NCBI RefSeq assembly: GCF_051020765.1
Contig: NC_134930.1
Span: 10,602,001-10,666,000, forward strand
Origin: Lasioglossum baleicum
Taxonomy: Eukaryota; Arthropoda; Insecta; Hymenoptera; Halictidae
DNA: 64,000 nt
Reading direction: 5' to 3'
Positions 46,001-55,789 of the stretch are shown here, one piece after another. Each line of letters begins with the position of its first letter. The first letter of the stretch is position 1. The position numbers and the translations under genes were made by a program. The notes beneath the pieces are model-generated. The model saw only the letters and a list, made by a program, of their open reading frames with translations. It had not been told where the DNA came from and did not search any database.

Positions 46001-49000
46001 ATGAAACTTTTGGCAGACGTACTTTCGCAAGTGTCATAAAAGTAACAAATTATTTAGATATGTTGATAATCGACCTTCGTTTAGAAATACAAAAATACAC
46101 ATACTCGTGACCGAGACCCGTGACAAATATGCTTCTGTAAAGACCCAATTCGCGCTTACAGTTAAAATTCTGGAAAAAAATCTTTAGAAGGACACGTTTT
46201 TGAGTTTTGTTAGAAGAAACAAAATCATTCAAAATGATATTCCTCGGAAGATGACTCGAGTATTAGAGATATCTTACGAAATACGTGTGTTTATAGACTG
46301 AATCGTGACATCCCCTACGTATTCACGGTGGTGGAAATCTGTGCCAGCCGTCATCGTGATCTATGTGTACTAATCCATCGCTTGTCGCTTCCCTAACATC
46401 ATGATGAACTTTCACTGTAACTGTTTAGTTTTACAATCAGGAGAACGGAGGAAAGCCACCGTTGGTCGGGATCCAACTGGTGGTCCCGAAGCCGCCGAAG
46501 GATTATCGTTTCATGAAATGGAATTGGCCGTTGATAAGGAAAACCTGCTTCTGGTCCCTGATGTCGGTGCTAGCTGGTTGCATGGCGCTCGTCATCGGTG
46601 TCATCGTCACTATGCCCAAAAAGTATGTCTACGTTCATACACAGAGACTCGTACACCTAAAACGCTTGCGAGTCTTCTTCATTAATGTGCTGCATTAAGG
46701 AGCGTTTATAGTTCGCTTGCCGCGAGCGGTTTTCCGCAACGTCTGCGACGCGAGCGGCAAAAAGTCATAAATTTCGAGCGGGTCGACGGGCCCGCTGTGC
46801 CCCCCGCTGTGCGTGGCACAAAAAAGGTCTCCGAAGATATCCTACTGCCTATCGGTAGTTTACCTAAACGAACCGTGAAGCCGTAGAGACCTTTGGGCCC
46901 GTCGACCCGCTCGAAATTTATGACTTTTACTTAAGGGAGTAGACTCTCGTTTGCAGGATTGCAAGGGTGTCGGTTCTCATTTCTCGATAATACAAAGATG
47001 GGGTTTTTCAGTAGTCAAAAACGCCAGATAAAAGATCGATCTCGGTCGCAATCGCCCTCAAAAGTCCTATTTTTTCGTTTACGAGGTCTAATTTGCATTA
47101 TTCGGCAGGATGTACTCCTAAGCGCTCACAAGAAAGTCCCCAGGGAGGTCACAGAGGCACGAGGAGTCTATCGTTCTGCATAGTAGTATGTAGTAGTGTG
47201 TGTGTGTAACCGCTTCGGCCAATAGAATCGGTCCCGCATTTTTCGGTCTAACCAATCGGGCGCACATCCTTGCCAACGTCAATAGCTGTCACAGCTTTAT
47301 GAAAACAGCTACACGCGCAGCTGTATGCTTTCGAATAATGGAAATTACGCCTCTTAAACGTATAAATGGGACTGTTGAGGGCGATCGCGGCCTAGATCGA
47401 TCTTTTATCTAGCGCTTTTGACTACTGAAAACCCCCATCTTTGCATTATCGAGAAATGAGAAGGCGCATCCCACACCCTTGCAATCCTGGAAACGAGAGA
47501 TAACAAACTTATTATACCGGAGACATTTGATATTTCTATGTGCAGGTGCGACCCGCGAGTGCAATGGTGGCAGGGGAGCATCTTCTACGAGATATTCCCG
47601 GCGTCTTTTCAGGATTCCTCGAAGGGTGATGGTATCGGCGACCTTCGAGGGATAGTGATGCGTCTGGACTACTTGAAAGAGCTAGGAGTCCGAGGGATCC
47701 GTTTGAACTCCGTCTATCCAGCGGCACACTATCCCGAACATTATTTCGACATCGACAACTTGACCGACTTGAACAAGGATCTGGGGAGTATGGAGGATTT
47801 CGATGTGCTCGTGCGCGAGATCCACCGACGAAACATGAGTTTGCTATTGGATCTCCCGCTCTATCCGTTCGTAAAGACACTGTACGACGAGAACGTGATG
47901 ATCGAGAAGCCGAACAAGACTGACAAAGCGGTGCGCGAGAGAAGAGGCGTTACGGATGATTCTGTAGCTTTGGAGGATGTTGTACCAACAACAGCCTCCA
48001 TGTTGCGACACGGGATCAGGAACCCGTTGTCTTCGACGCCGCCGTCCTTAGAGGAGCCGCAGCATCAAGCTCTGACGTCGAATCACATAAGCGCGGTGAT
48101 GGAGAACCCAGTCACGGCTGCGATTAGAACATGGTCTCAAAGGGGAGTTGATGGCTTTTATTTGAAGGGCCTGGAACACTACGTCGAAGAGAAATCGTTC
48201 GCTAGCATTCTGAACCATTGGAGGTCGATCTTGGGCTATCAGAAAATTTTCATTTGCCACATGAACGCCCTGAATGCTGCCACATCCGTTGCGAAGGAAT
48301 CTATTCTGAGGAATATGAATCTCGTGGATGTTACGCTAGGATTGTCAAACGGAACGAAAGAGATCAAGAAACAGGTGGAAGAGATCACCAAGGGTTTGCT
48401 GTTCGAGAAGCCCGATTATCCTTGGGTGCATTGGTCCATAGGCGGAGTGGACTCTCAGAGGGTGGCTTCCACTATCACCGTGAAAAATGCTACCATTGCT
48501 GCGTCTTTGTTAGGGATGATGCTGCCCGGGACGCCGAGTATATTTTATGGGGATGAGGTAAACTGCATCACAGATTTCGCTAGATCCGTAATTCGGATCG
48601 ACGACGCGTCGATCGTGCAGATAACAAATGTTATATAAATGAGCCAATGACTATCAAATGCTATCTCTCATTCAATAGCAATTCGTGTTCAGGTAGGTAT
48701 ACTGGACTGTGAGTGCGAGGATCACAAGGATCTCGGTCATGTGCACAACGTGGCTCCGATGAACTGGGATTTGATCGACGGTTCCGGCCATAAGTTTGCG
48801 TCCGCGGGTGTTACGGCTTGGCTACCGGAAGCCGCAAAACCGCTGCAGACAAACTTGGTGGGGACTATACCGGAAATGGTTAAGCTCAGATCCGAGACGA
48901 CCCCGATTTATGTTAAAGCGGTGATGAAAGAGAATCAGGTGCTGGCTAACTGTGATATTAGGTAAACCTATATTTTAAATATTTCTTCGAGAATTTCAAA

Positions 49001-50025
49001 GTGAACTGAAACTTGCATCCCTATATCGGGTGTGGCTCTACATTTTTACATTAACCCTTTAAATATATGCATTATATTCTATAATACTAACTTCGTTTAC
49101 TTCGATAAGCAATGTATTTTTGAGTTCTTTTCGATATACTTCATAAACAAAAATTGTTTAAAATTAGTACCCATCAAGGAACAGTCCTTGGAAGTACATT
49201 TTAAATAAAACACTTGAAACAATAGACACTTGTTGGGAACAAAATTAAAAAAAACATTCGATCCCGATGAAGGCAGAACAGGGTGTATAAAAAGTAATGG
49301 TCATCCCGTCCGAGGTGTGAATCTACACCTCTGGGTCAGTGCACATTTGTTAAAGAAACGTGCCGCAAAATTGTTTATACTATAACGTCCTTTTCAGGTG
49401 TATTTGAGACTTTTTTTCATATTATGTTACAACTTCAAATGTATGGTTTGAATGGGCAGGGAAACAATATTTACCTGGTAAATTTCGTTTGCTCGAGGCA
49501 CTCATACGATCATGTTCTATCTCATCGACACGGTCAGGTGGCCTGTAGTAGTTGGCTTTTGTCTATACGTATAACTCCACCCAATGTGCAAGCACTTTCA
49601 CAGCTTGTATCTCAATAACTATTTGTTACGGTTACTTTTCTCGATGAGTAGTAGAAGCTGTTATGTAAAAAGAATTTTAAGTTTCTTTCACAAATGTCCA
49701 TCGATCCACAGTGGACCAGTGAATAAGAGTACATACAATTATAAAAAATAGTTCTAAGATGCAAAGAAGTTTCCATGCAATTTCGTTTCCTTTTTTCAGA
49801 TACGCAGATGACGAAATGATTGTGATAGAGCGATGGTATCCACGGCGAAACTCGTACGTTTTCGTAGCAAATCTGGGCAACAAAACGCAGACGAAGGATT
49901 TGTCTTTCCTTTATTACGGTGGTCACGTTGTTGTTGGTCCCGCGTCCAGGCTGAACCGGGACGTGTACTTCAAGGAGATGATCGTGTCTCCGGGAGAGGC
50001 ATTTGTCATAAAGCTTGACAAATGA
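40032..50025 (+). CDS. CD98hc: CD98 heavy chain (SLC3A2-like) of heteromeric amino-acid transporters
   Basis: Seven coding exons: 40032-40133, 41874-42078, 42691-42827, 46441-46622, 47546-48557, 48693-48961, 49800-50025. All phases close, giving about 710 residues. Residues 1-183 are cytosolic and unusually long and Ser-rich. The signal-anchor helix is about 184-205, preceded by FMKWNWPLIRK. Cys210 directly after it matches the cysteine that bonds to the light chain in CD98hc. The extracellular part is an amylase-like barrel (VQWWQGSIFYEIFPASF, GDGIGDLRGI, GTPSIFYGDE). Catalytic residues of the amylase family are missing: GVDGFYLKG has no nucleophile Asp and the strand-4 motif reads LLDLPLYPF, so it is a pseudo-enzyme. 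In the family the heavy chain brings an LAT-type light chain to the plasma membrane. Introns 1, 3 and 4 hold mobile elements. The start codon is inferred from frame, phase and position; a poly(A) signal AATAAA lies near 50210. Confidence 0.9.
40376..41163. mobile_element. hAT-type MITE with nested palindrome, in CD98hc intron 1
   Basis: The outer ends TAAACTGCGGATTTGCGC and TTTTGCATAAAAGTTCACAG resemble the ~200-bp hAT MITE family, with imperfect flanking 8-mers gttatgaa and gttacgat. The interior around 40740-41060 carries mariner-type foldback sequence (ctgaaaatttcatcacattc, gcaatgaactacgaacggtt), so one element has inserted in another. Confidence 0.5.
43217..43733. mobile_element. Transib-like palindromic MITE in CD98hc intron 3
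   Basis: Ends CACAGTGGGACCTTTCGTCC and its inverse finishing AAGGTCCCACTGTG enclose a foldback body with the family blocks CTTTCGATAGAAATGAGG and AACGTTTTTTAACCTTGAG. The flanks (tcatc left, cgtct right) do not form a clear 5-bp duplication, unlike the copy at 9351. Confidence 0.8.
44311..44498. mobile_element. hAT-type MITE in CD98hc intron 3, TSD ATGATAAA
   Basis: It begins TAGACAGCGGATTTTATGCA and ends GATCCGCTGTCTA, flanked by ATGATAAA at 44303-44310 and 44499-44506. 188 bp. Same family as 2331, 24100 and 30670. Confidence 0.92.
44657..44977 (-). other. 106-codon ORF of unknown nature in CD98hc intron 3
   Basis: An ATG-to-stop ORF opposite to the host gene. Its translation is not low-complexity and not derived from any repeat identified here, but it matches no family I know. 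Basic segments (KIKVTRRVD, VIGRGRNKT) are present. It could be a relic of a mobile-element protein or chance. Confidence 0.2.
44978..46440. other. Rest of CD98hc intron 3
   Basis: AT-rich intronic sequence; no further terminal repeats or coding exons recognised up to the acceptor at 46440. Confidence 0.5.
46776..46929. mobile_element. Short palindromic element in CD98hc intron 4
   Basis: Arms AAAGTCATAAATTTCGAGCG plus ggtcgacgggccc on the left and their exact inverse ending ATTTATGACTTT on the right flank a ~75-bp centre. The centre shares ctgtgcgtggca...ggtctccg with 13840-13870. Confidence 0.75.
46935..47493. mobile_element. TTAA-target MITE in CD98hc intron 4, right end eroded
   Basis: TTAA (46931-46934) is followed by GGGAGTAGACTCTCG, the family terminus. 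The arms around TTTCTCGATAATACAAAG and its inverse near 47445-47460 match the 21345 and 27723 elements. The spacer is longer than in other copies and includes a (GT)n run near 47196-47206. The right terminus and its TTAA are missing. Confidence 0.7.
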
Positions 50026-52239
50026 AGATTCCTCCGCGGAATCCGAATTTTCTATAACATTCATTTTACACCCGATTAAGATTTTAGCGTATTTTAATTG
50101 ACATTTCGAGCGTGGATTCGTGATGTTTCGTTTGATGATACGTTACCTTTTGACGTTGCGAACGTTTGTACAACGAAAGATTTCGTGCGAAAGTTCCTAC
50201 TAATTTTTAAATAAAACGCGTGGGGACCGCGACGCCCGTATTTTGTTTGATAAGGATCGGAAATGTTGAAATTCGAACGGAAACAGATTGCGAATTCGTA
50301 TTTTCCCTGATCGTTTTATAGCGTTCGGGCAGAAGTGAAGATTTATTTCGTTCCTAGAGAGATTTTACAAACACGAAGTAGAAAGAATAATTGTTGTGTG
50401 CCATGAATGCATAAAGCCAAGCCCGTACTCTCGGTAAAAAGCGAGAGGTTTTTGTTATCAAAAGTATACGTAGTCTAGTGAAATGTGCTTGGATAAAACC
50501 AAAAAAAAATCAAAAAGAAACCGTTGAGACTAAACTGTGGACGTTTATGCGAATATAGATTTTTATGAATAGGGTACAACCGCAGAAATAGAAGAAACGT
50601 TTATTCCGTTCCGGTTCCAGACGAAGCGAGAACCTCTGGAAATTTTCTTAAACATTTTACTACGATGAGCTTTCCGCACCCGTGTGCGATATATGTATGG
50701 AATAATACAAGAAATCCACAGTACGCAATTGTTACGAAATCAAATCGCATATACCATTTGATGTTTTAGTCCGATCAGCGATGTCAAACGAAAAAATAAA
50801 GCACAACGAATGTTCGCGCATTTCACATTCCAAAAGAGAACAAATCATCTCATGTTATCCTGTGTTCATTTTCGTGGTCCAGATTTGATGATCCGAAATT
50901 GTTTCACTGTGTTTTTATATGTTCTGATAGTTTTGATAATAAACATCGACGACATTTGCGATTGCACCGATTCTATTCCCAGTCACACAGCGCGAATTCG
51001 ACACGACCCGACGTTTAGAATGTTTTATATATTTACATATGGTTAACGCAAAACCTTATCTCTGTTATACGCTCTGGAATACGTTTCCAAATCGCAGTAG
51101 ATCGACTGAACAAAAGTAAAAATAAAGATATATGTATGGACTATTTTTGTAACAAATTTTATCGTGAATGATAAACAGTATTCGCAACGTGTAATTTCTC
51201 ACTTCTTTTATAAATGATTTTGGTACTAAGCGAGTGACACTTTACCGATGCGTGAATTAAAAATGGTGCTTACTTACGAGGGGAGGTTTGTTTTTGTATC
51301 TTTATTCGATTGAAATATTATTGACCCAACAATAAATATAATGTACATTTATCGAGTCAAAGTATTCCGGTACTTAGCCCTCAAGCAGCATTAGGTTTTT
51401 ACAAAAACAAAGTTCGATTTTGATGTGAATATTATTCGTACACAGGAATAAAATGAAAGTTATATATGTGTATAATCATATAAATCTCCATTGTGTATTC
51501 TACTTAGTATTATTTCAACGCGATTGTTCAAGTACTTTATATTTCTGTAAAATAAAGAAATAGAAATATCAATAGTATTCGTGTAACCACACAAAATAGT
51601 TAAATTAATGTTGCCTAGTTCAACTATTTTAACATTATATAATTGATTTTCAGATGCAATATCCGATGCCAGCAATGTCGTACAATGAATTTAATAATTT
51701 AAGTGCTATGTAATTTTAATATGCATCGATCGATACCTTTTATATGTATACAAATCAAAAGTAGAAATAATCAAATGTGAATAGCATTAGCAGTTAGATC
51801 ATCATTTGTATAATAAGGTTTTTATAACTTTAAAGTGATTATCGAATTAGACATTAGTCGATATATATATATACATATATATATATGCGTATTAATAAAT
51901 TTTACTATATATATAGTGAAATACTATAATATAAACTTATTTATTGTCATATATCATTTGTACGACATCTGGGTATCCTACTTATTTATACAGAAATTTC
52001 TATAACAATTCGTATTTCCATATTTAAAATTTCTATATTTCTTCCCCAGAGTGTCTCTATTTAAAATTCTTAAACTCTAATGTCTATATTTTGGGTTTCT
52101 ATACGTTTTAAATTTCTACATCTGAAATCTATATTTGAAATTTTTATATTTGCAATTTCTATATTTGCAATCTTTATATTTTCAATTCTTACATCTGCAA
52201 TTTCTCTATATTAAACATTTTTATATCTAAGACTATATA
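50026..52239. other. CD98hc 3' flank and AT-rich intergenic sequence
   Basis: 3'UTR with AATAAA at about 50210. (AT)n-rich tracts lie around 51860-51915. From about 52005 to 52230 runs a degenerate tandem repeat of ~15-18 bp units (atttctatatttgca type). Confidence 0.55.
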
Positions 52240-53075
52240 CCGTGGGTGTACAAAGTATTCGTACACCTTTTAAAAACTATAGTTTTTATAGTTATTATAA
52301 TAACTTTTTCATGATTGTACCGAATGCCCTTATTTTTTATAATCAATCAGAAGCATTGGTTTACGAAATGATATGCAAAAAAGATTTTCCAAAAATTATA
52401 ATTTACAAGGTTACAAGCAAAAATAGAAAAGGGATTTTTTAAAACTTTTTTATTTGGGCCCTCAATGAAAATTTAAAATATATGTTTTGTAGATCTATGT
52501 TAGTTATACATGTGCTGAAAATTTCATCGATATCGATTAACATACACACGAGCTACAAGCGGTTAAAAATGGTGAAAATTGTAGTTTTACACGACTTTTG
52601 ATCAATTTGTGCTTAAAATCCACAGAATCGTACATCTTTCGATGCGTGTCGTTTTTTCCTACGTCAACCGATTTCGATAAGATTTTCAGCATGTGTATAA
52701 CTAACATATAGATCTACAAAACATATTTAAATTTTCATTAAGGGCCCAAATAAAAAGTTTTAAAAAATGCCTTTCTTATTTTTGCATGTATCCTTGTAAA
52801 TTATAATTTTTGGAAAATCTTGTTTGCATATATAATTTCGTAAACCAATGCTTCTAATTGATTATAAAAAATCAGGTCGTTTGGTACAATTATAAAAAAG
52901 TTATTAGTTTTTAAAAAGTGTACGAATACTTTGTACACTATATATTTGCAATCTTTATATTTTAAATTCCTATATCTGCAATCTGTATATTTTTAAATTT
53001 CTATATTTTAGGTTTCATCTATATTTCAAATTTCTATACTTTTAGGTTTCTCTCTGTAGTTTAAATATCTATGTT
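52005..53075. repeat. Degenerate AT-rich minisatellite split by a MITE
   Basis: Units of the form tctatatttgcaattt occupy about 52005-52230 and resume at about 52942-53075. The palindromic MITE at 52240-52937 has inserted within the array. Confidence 0.7.
52240..52937. mobile_element. Palindromic mariner-type MITE, TIR CCGTGGGTGTAC
   Basis: The left end CCGTGGGTGTACAAAGTATT is preceded by TA. The right arm ends AAGTGTACGAATACTTTGTACAC and lacks the last few terminal bases. The arms are inverted copies with the shared foldback core (ctgaaaatttcatcgatatc). Same termini as 1647-2204. Confidence 0.8.
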
Positions 53076-53107
53076 ACTTCCATTTCTACATCTGATGCAA
53101 TAATTGT

Positions 53108-54183
53108 GTGACAGCAATTACAATTTCAGTTTTATACAATATAGATTTTGATGTGCTTGAGAATCACTGTCCCTTTCTCGCAAGTACTCGCTACGTGCTA
53201 TGGTTTCTATATAATGCGTGTGAGAAATATTATGATCGAGGAGTTCCCTCGTGCAACACCGCGGAGCCACAATCGGAGTCCATAGTGACTATCATGCTCT
53301 GAGGAAAGTCCCTGGACCTCTGGCAGAAATTGTCGTAGCGCAATCGCTGTTAGCCTTCGTAATCTACTCGATCTGGAAAGGATGCCTTCGGCTGATCTTC
53401 GAGTTGTGCGAAGTGTATTGGTCAAAGAAAAGTAATGTGTTGGAATTTGCCCGCCCTCTTCCTCACGGTAGAGGGTAGGAAATGATTTAACTCAACAGGG
53501 CCCACAACGAGGAAACTTCTCTTTTTTCTCTCCTTCATAAATGCAATCCTTTTCAATATCAATGTTTTTTTTGCTGTGATTTTGAATATCTAATTCAAGT
53601 AGGATATAAATTAATAATCACTTAACTATTTCAATTTAAACGGTTGTCTCATCATGGAAATTGGTTTTTATTAAACGATGACAATCAATAAATAAATAAT
53701 TAATTAATTAATGGACGATTACATTTTGATGTACTGACAGAGAATCAAAATTAACACATTGAAATGGTGGCGCCGCTCGCCGCTCAGAGTAAATTGTTAG
53801 CGCCAATCGAAAATTCGAAAGCGTAATAGATTTTTGCACTTTGCGTTATGACAGAGAGGATGTTATGATCATTTTTTTGTAACTACATTTAATAATTTTA
53901 TGTGAATATTTCTTTTTCTTAGCAATTTATTAGTAAATACAATCGTGGTTCATTGTAGAGTGACAATCACATTTTAAAATCTATTTAGAACAGGACCGAT
54001 TATCCATTTTATTCAAATTTATAACTTGACAATATGTTGTTTTGCACTGACAATAAGGAAGATTTTATGTTGGCAGCTGGCAGCATAATATTTCATATAT
54101 TGTGCGACTAATTCGCACACGTTGGATAACCATCTTATATTAATACGTATTAATCAATTAATTGCGATAAAATATTTACATCA
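53108..54183. other. Intergenic; possible P450 N-terminal relic at ~53250-53430
   Basis: In one frame 53250-53430 reads LRKVPGPLAEIVVAQ, then IFELCEVYWSKK. This resembles the proline-rich hinge (K-x-PGP) and following helix of insect CYP4-type P450s, but it is short, without splice support, and surrounded by stops. The remainder is AT-rich and featureless. Confidence 0.3.
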
Positions 54184-54602
54184 ATGTCGCAACGTTCTAA
54201 AGTGGTTCAATTATACAAAACGGTAATCAATTTTAATATAATTGTAGATCATATTAGTTTACTAATGTCTAGTATAATATTGTGTTCATATGTATAAATT
54301 GCGAATTAATATTTTATCCCATTATTTGTATACAATATATTTATTGATGCATATTCAATATGTTACTGTAGGCTTATAATAAAACTGTTTAATATTTCTA
54401 GCTGTTATTTATGGGTAAAGATTATCCAAGAGGTTATGATTTTTTCAAGCGAAATTTAAGAAAAGCCTTTGAAAAAAATAAAGGAGAAACGGATCCAGAA
54501 AAAATTGATAAAATGTTGGCGCATGGAAACTATGTAATTAAAGAACTGGAAGCTTTGTATATGTTACGAAAATACAGAACATTGAAAAGAAGATACAGAT
54601 AA
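54184..54602 (+). CDS. ETFRF1: Electron transfer flavoprotein regulatory factor 1 (LYRM5)
   Basis: Two exons, 54184-54222 and 54402-54602, give a 79-residue protein. The first exon encodes MSQRSKVVQLYKT, which holds the LYR-type motif (VQLYKTLL across the junction). The second has the family signature MGKDYPRGYDFFKRNLRKAF and then KELEALYMLRKYRTLKRRY. In other species this LYR-motif protein acts in the mitochondrial matrix, binding ETF and displacing its FAD. Length matches the family (about 80-90 residues). The intron is in phase 0 with consensus ends. ATG 54184 is used because the downstream in-frame ATG (54411) would drop the LYR motif. AATAAA occurs near 54835. Confidence 0.93.
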
Positions 54603-55053
54603 CCCACAACATTAAAATGTATATTTTTTGTTATTATTAGTTTTGTATATATCGATAAAGAATTTAATTTCTATTTGTTTTCTGAAAAAGATATGTGTAA
54701 CATAAAGTGTTTGAATTAACATTGAATGTTACATATATTTTTGATATTTTTTTTCATAAATATATTTTTCTGAAACATTTATGTATATCGATATATACTA
54801 TGTAAAAATGTATTTGTACGGCTGTTATTTCGATAAATAAATACACATTTTGTAATTAAACTAAATATGAAATTTTTACTGCTTACCTCATCAACGTGGT
54901 TGTCAAAAGTGACATTAGAACTTGTGTTCATGGAGTTCAAACAATATTTACATTTGCTATAACTTCAAGAAGCAACTGAAAAGTTTTTAATTAAGTTCTT
55001 CAGACTGGTATGGATTTTAATATATGTCATAATATAGAATAAGGTTTGTAAAT
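54603..55053. other. ETFRF1-TRAPPC2L intergenic interval
   Basis: AT-rich 3'UTR of ETFRF1 followed by the short 5' region of TRAPPC2L. The gap of about 450 bp suggests a compact head-to-tail pair. No other feature seen. Confidence 0.6.
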
Positions 55054-55789
55054 ATGGCAGTTTGTGTTGCTGTGATAGGTAAAGATGTGAGTATACATTT
55101 TTCAGTATCTTGAGGTTATGATGAATTCTACTGAGGTTACATTTTCTATATTTACCAATTCAAATATTTTCACATAGAATTCTCCGAAATATATTCGATG
55201 TGCAGACGAATCAATGGCATTGCAGTTTCACTGCAAAGTTCATACATCAATAGATATTATAGAAGAGAAACTGAATGTTGGAAATAAAGCAGTAATTGAT
55301 ATTAGAGATTTGTATTTGGGATTATTGTATGCGACAGAAGAGTATAAAATGTATGCAATATGTCTAGCATTGTGTGGATTTGTTTGTATATATATTTACT
55401 GGAATATAGTGACAATGTTCTTATTTTTGAATTGTAGATATGGCTATGCGACAAATACAAAAATCAAGTTTATTATTGTGTTGCAGTCATCGAATACAAC
55501 CCTACGTGAAAACGATGTGAAAATGGTATATTATCAATAGAAATAATTCAATAGTATAATCATGCTGTATCAATGTAATAACAAGTCTTCTGTTATAGAT
55601 CTTTAAAAAATTGCATGCTGCCTACTCTAATTCTGTGTGTAATCCATTCTACATTCCAGACGATGAAATCAATTCCAAGTAAGCTGTTTGAATACTATAA
55701 TTTTTCTGTGTTTCAAAGGTACTAACACTTTAAATTGGATTTTCAGGTCGTTTGATTTATCAATAATGGAAATAATGGGCATTATATAG
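55054..55789 (+). CDS. TRAPPC2L: Trafficking protein particle complex subunit 2-like protein
   Basis: Five exons: 55054-55086, 55178-55350, 55438-55525, 55599-55678, 55747-55789. Phases close and total 417 nt, giving 138 residues, close to the ~140 of orthologues. Signatures are MAVCVAVIGKD at the start, VHTSIDIIEEKL, LYLGLLYATEEYKIYGYATN across the exon 2-3 junction, SSNTTLRENDVKMIFKKLH, and CNPFYIPDDEINSKSF near the end. The fold is a longin-like sedlin domain. The product is a TRAPP tethering-complex subunit acting in ER-Golgi and Golgi traffic. Reading on through the first GT at 55351 would give a false C-terminus; the splice restores conserved sequence. AATAAA lies near 56039. Confidence 0.95.

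Noticed and set aside
46566..46580. GGTGCTAGCTGG, matching the terminus of the DUF4806-carrying unit
   Set aside because: It encodes part of the membrane helix (VLAGC) of the CD98 heavy chain in the correct frame, with no motif array nearby. A chance match.
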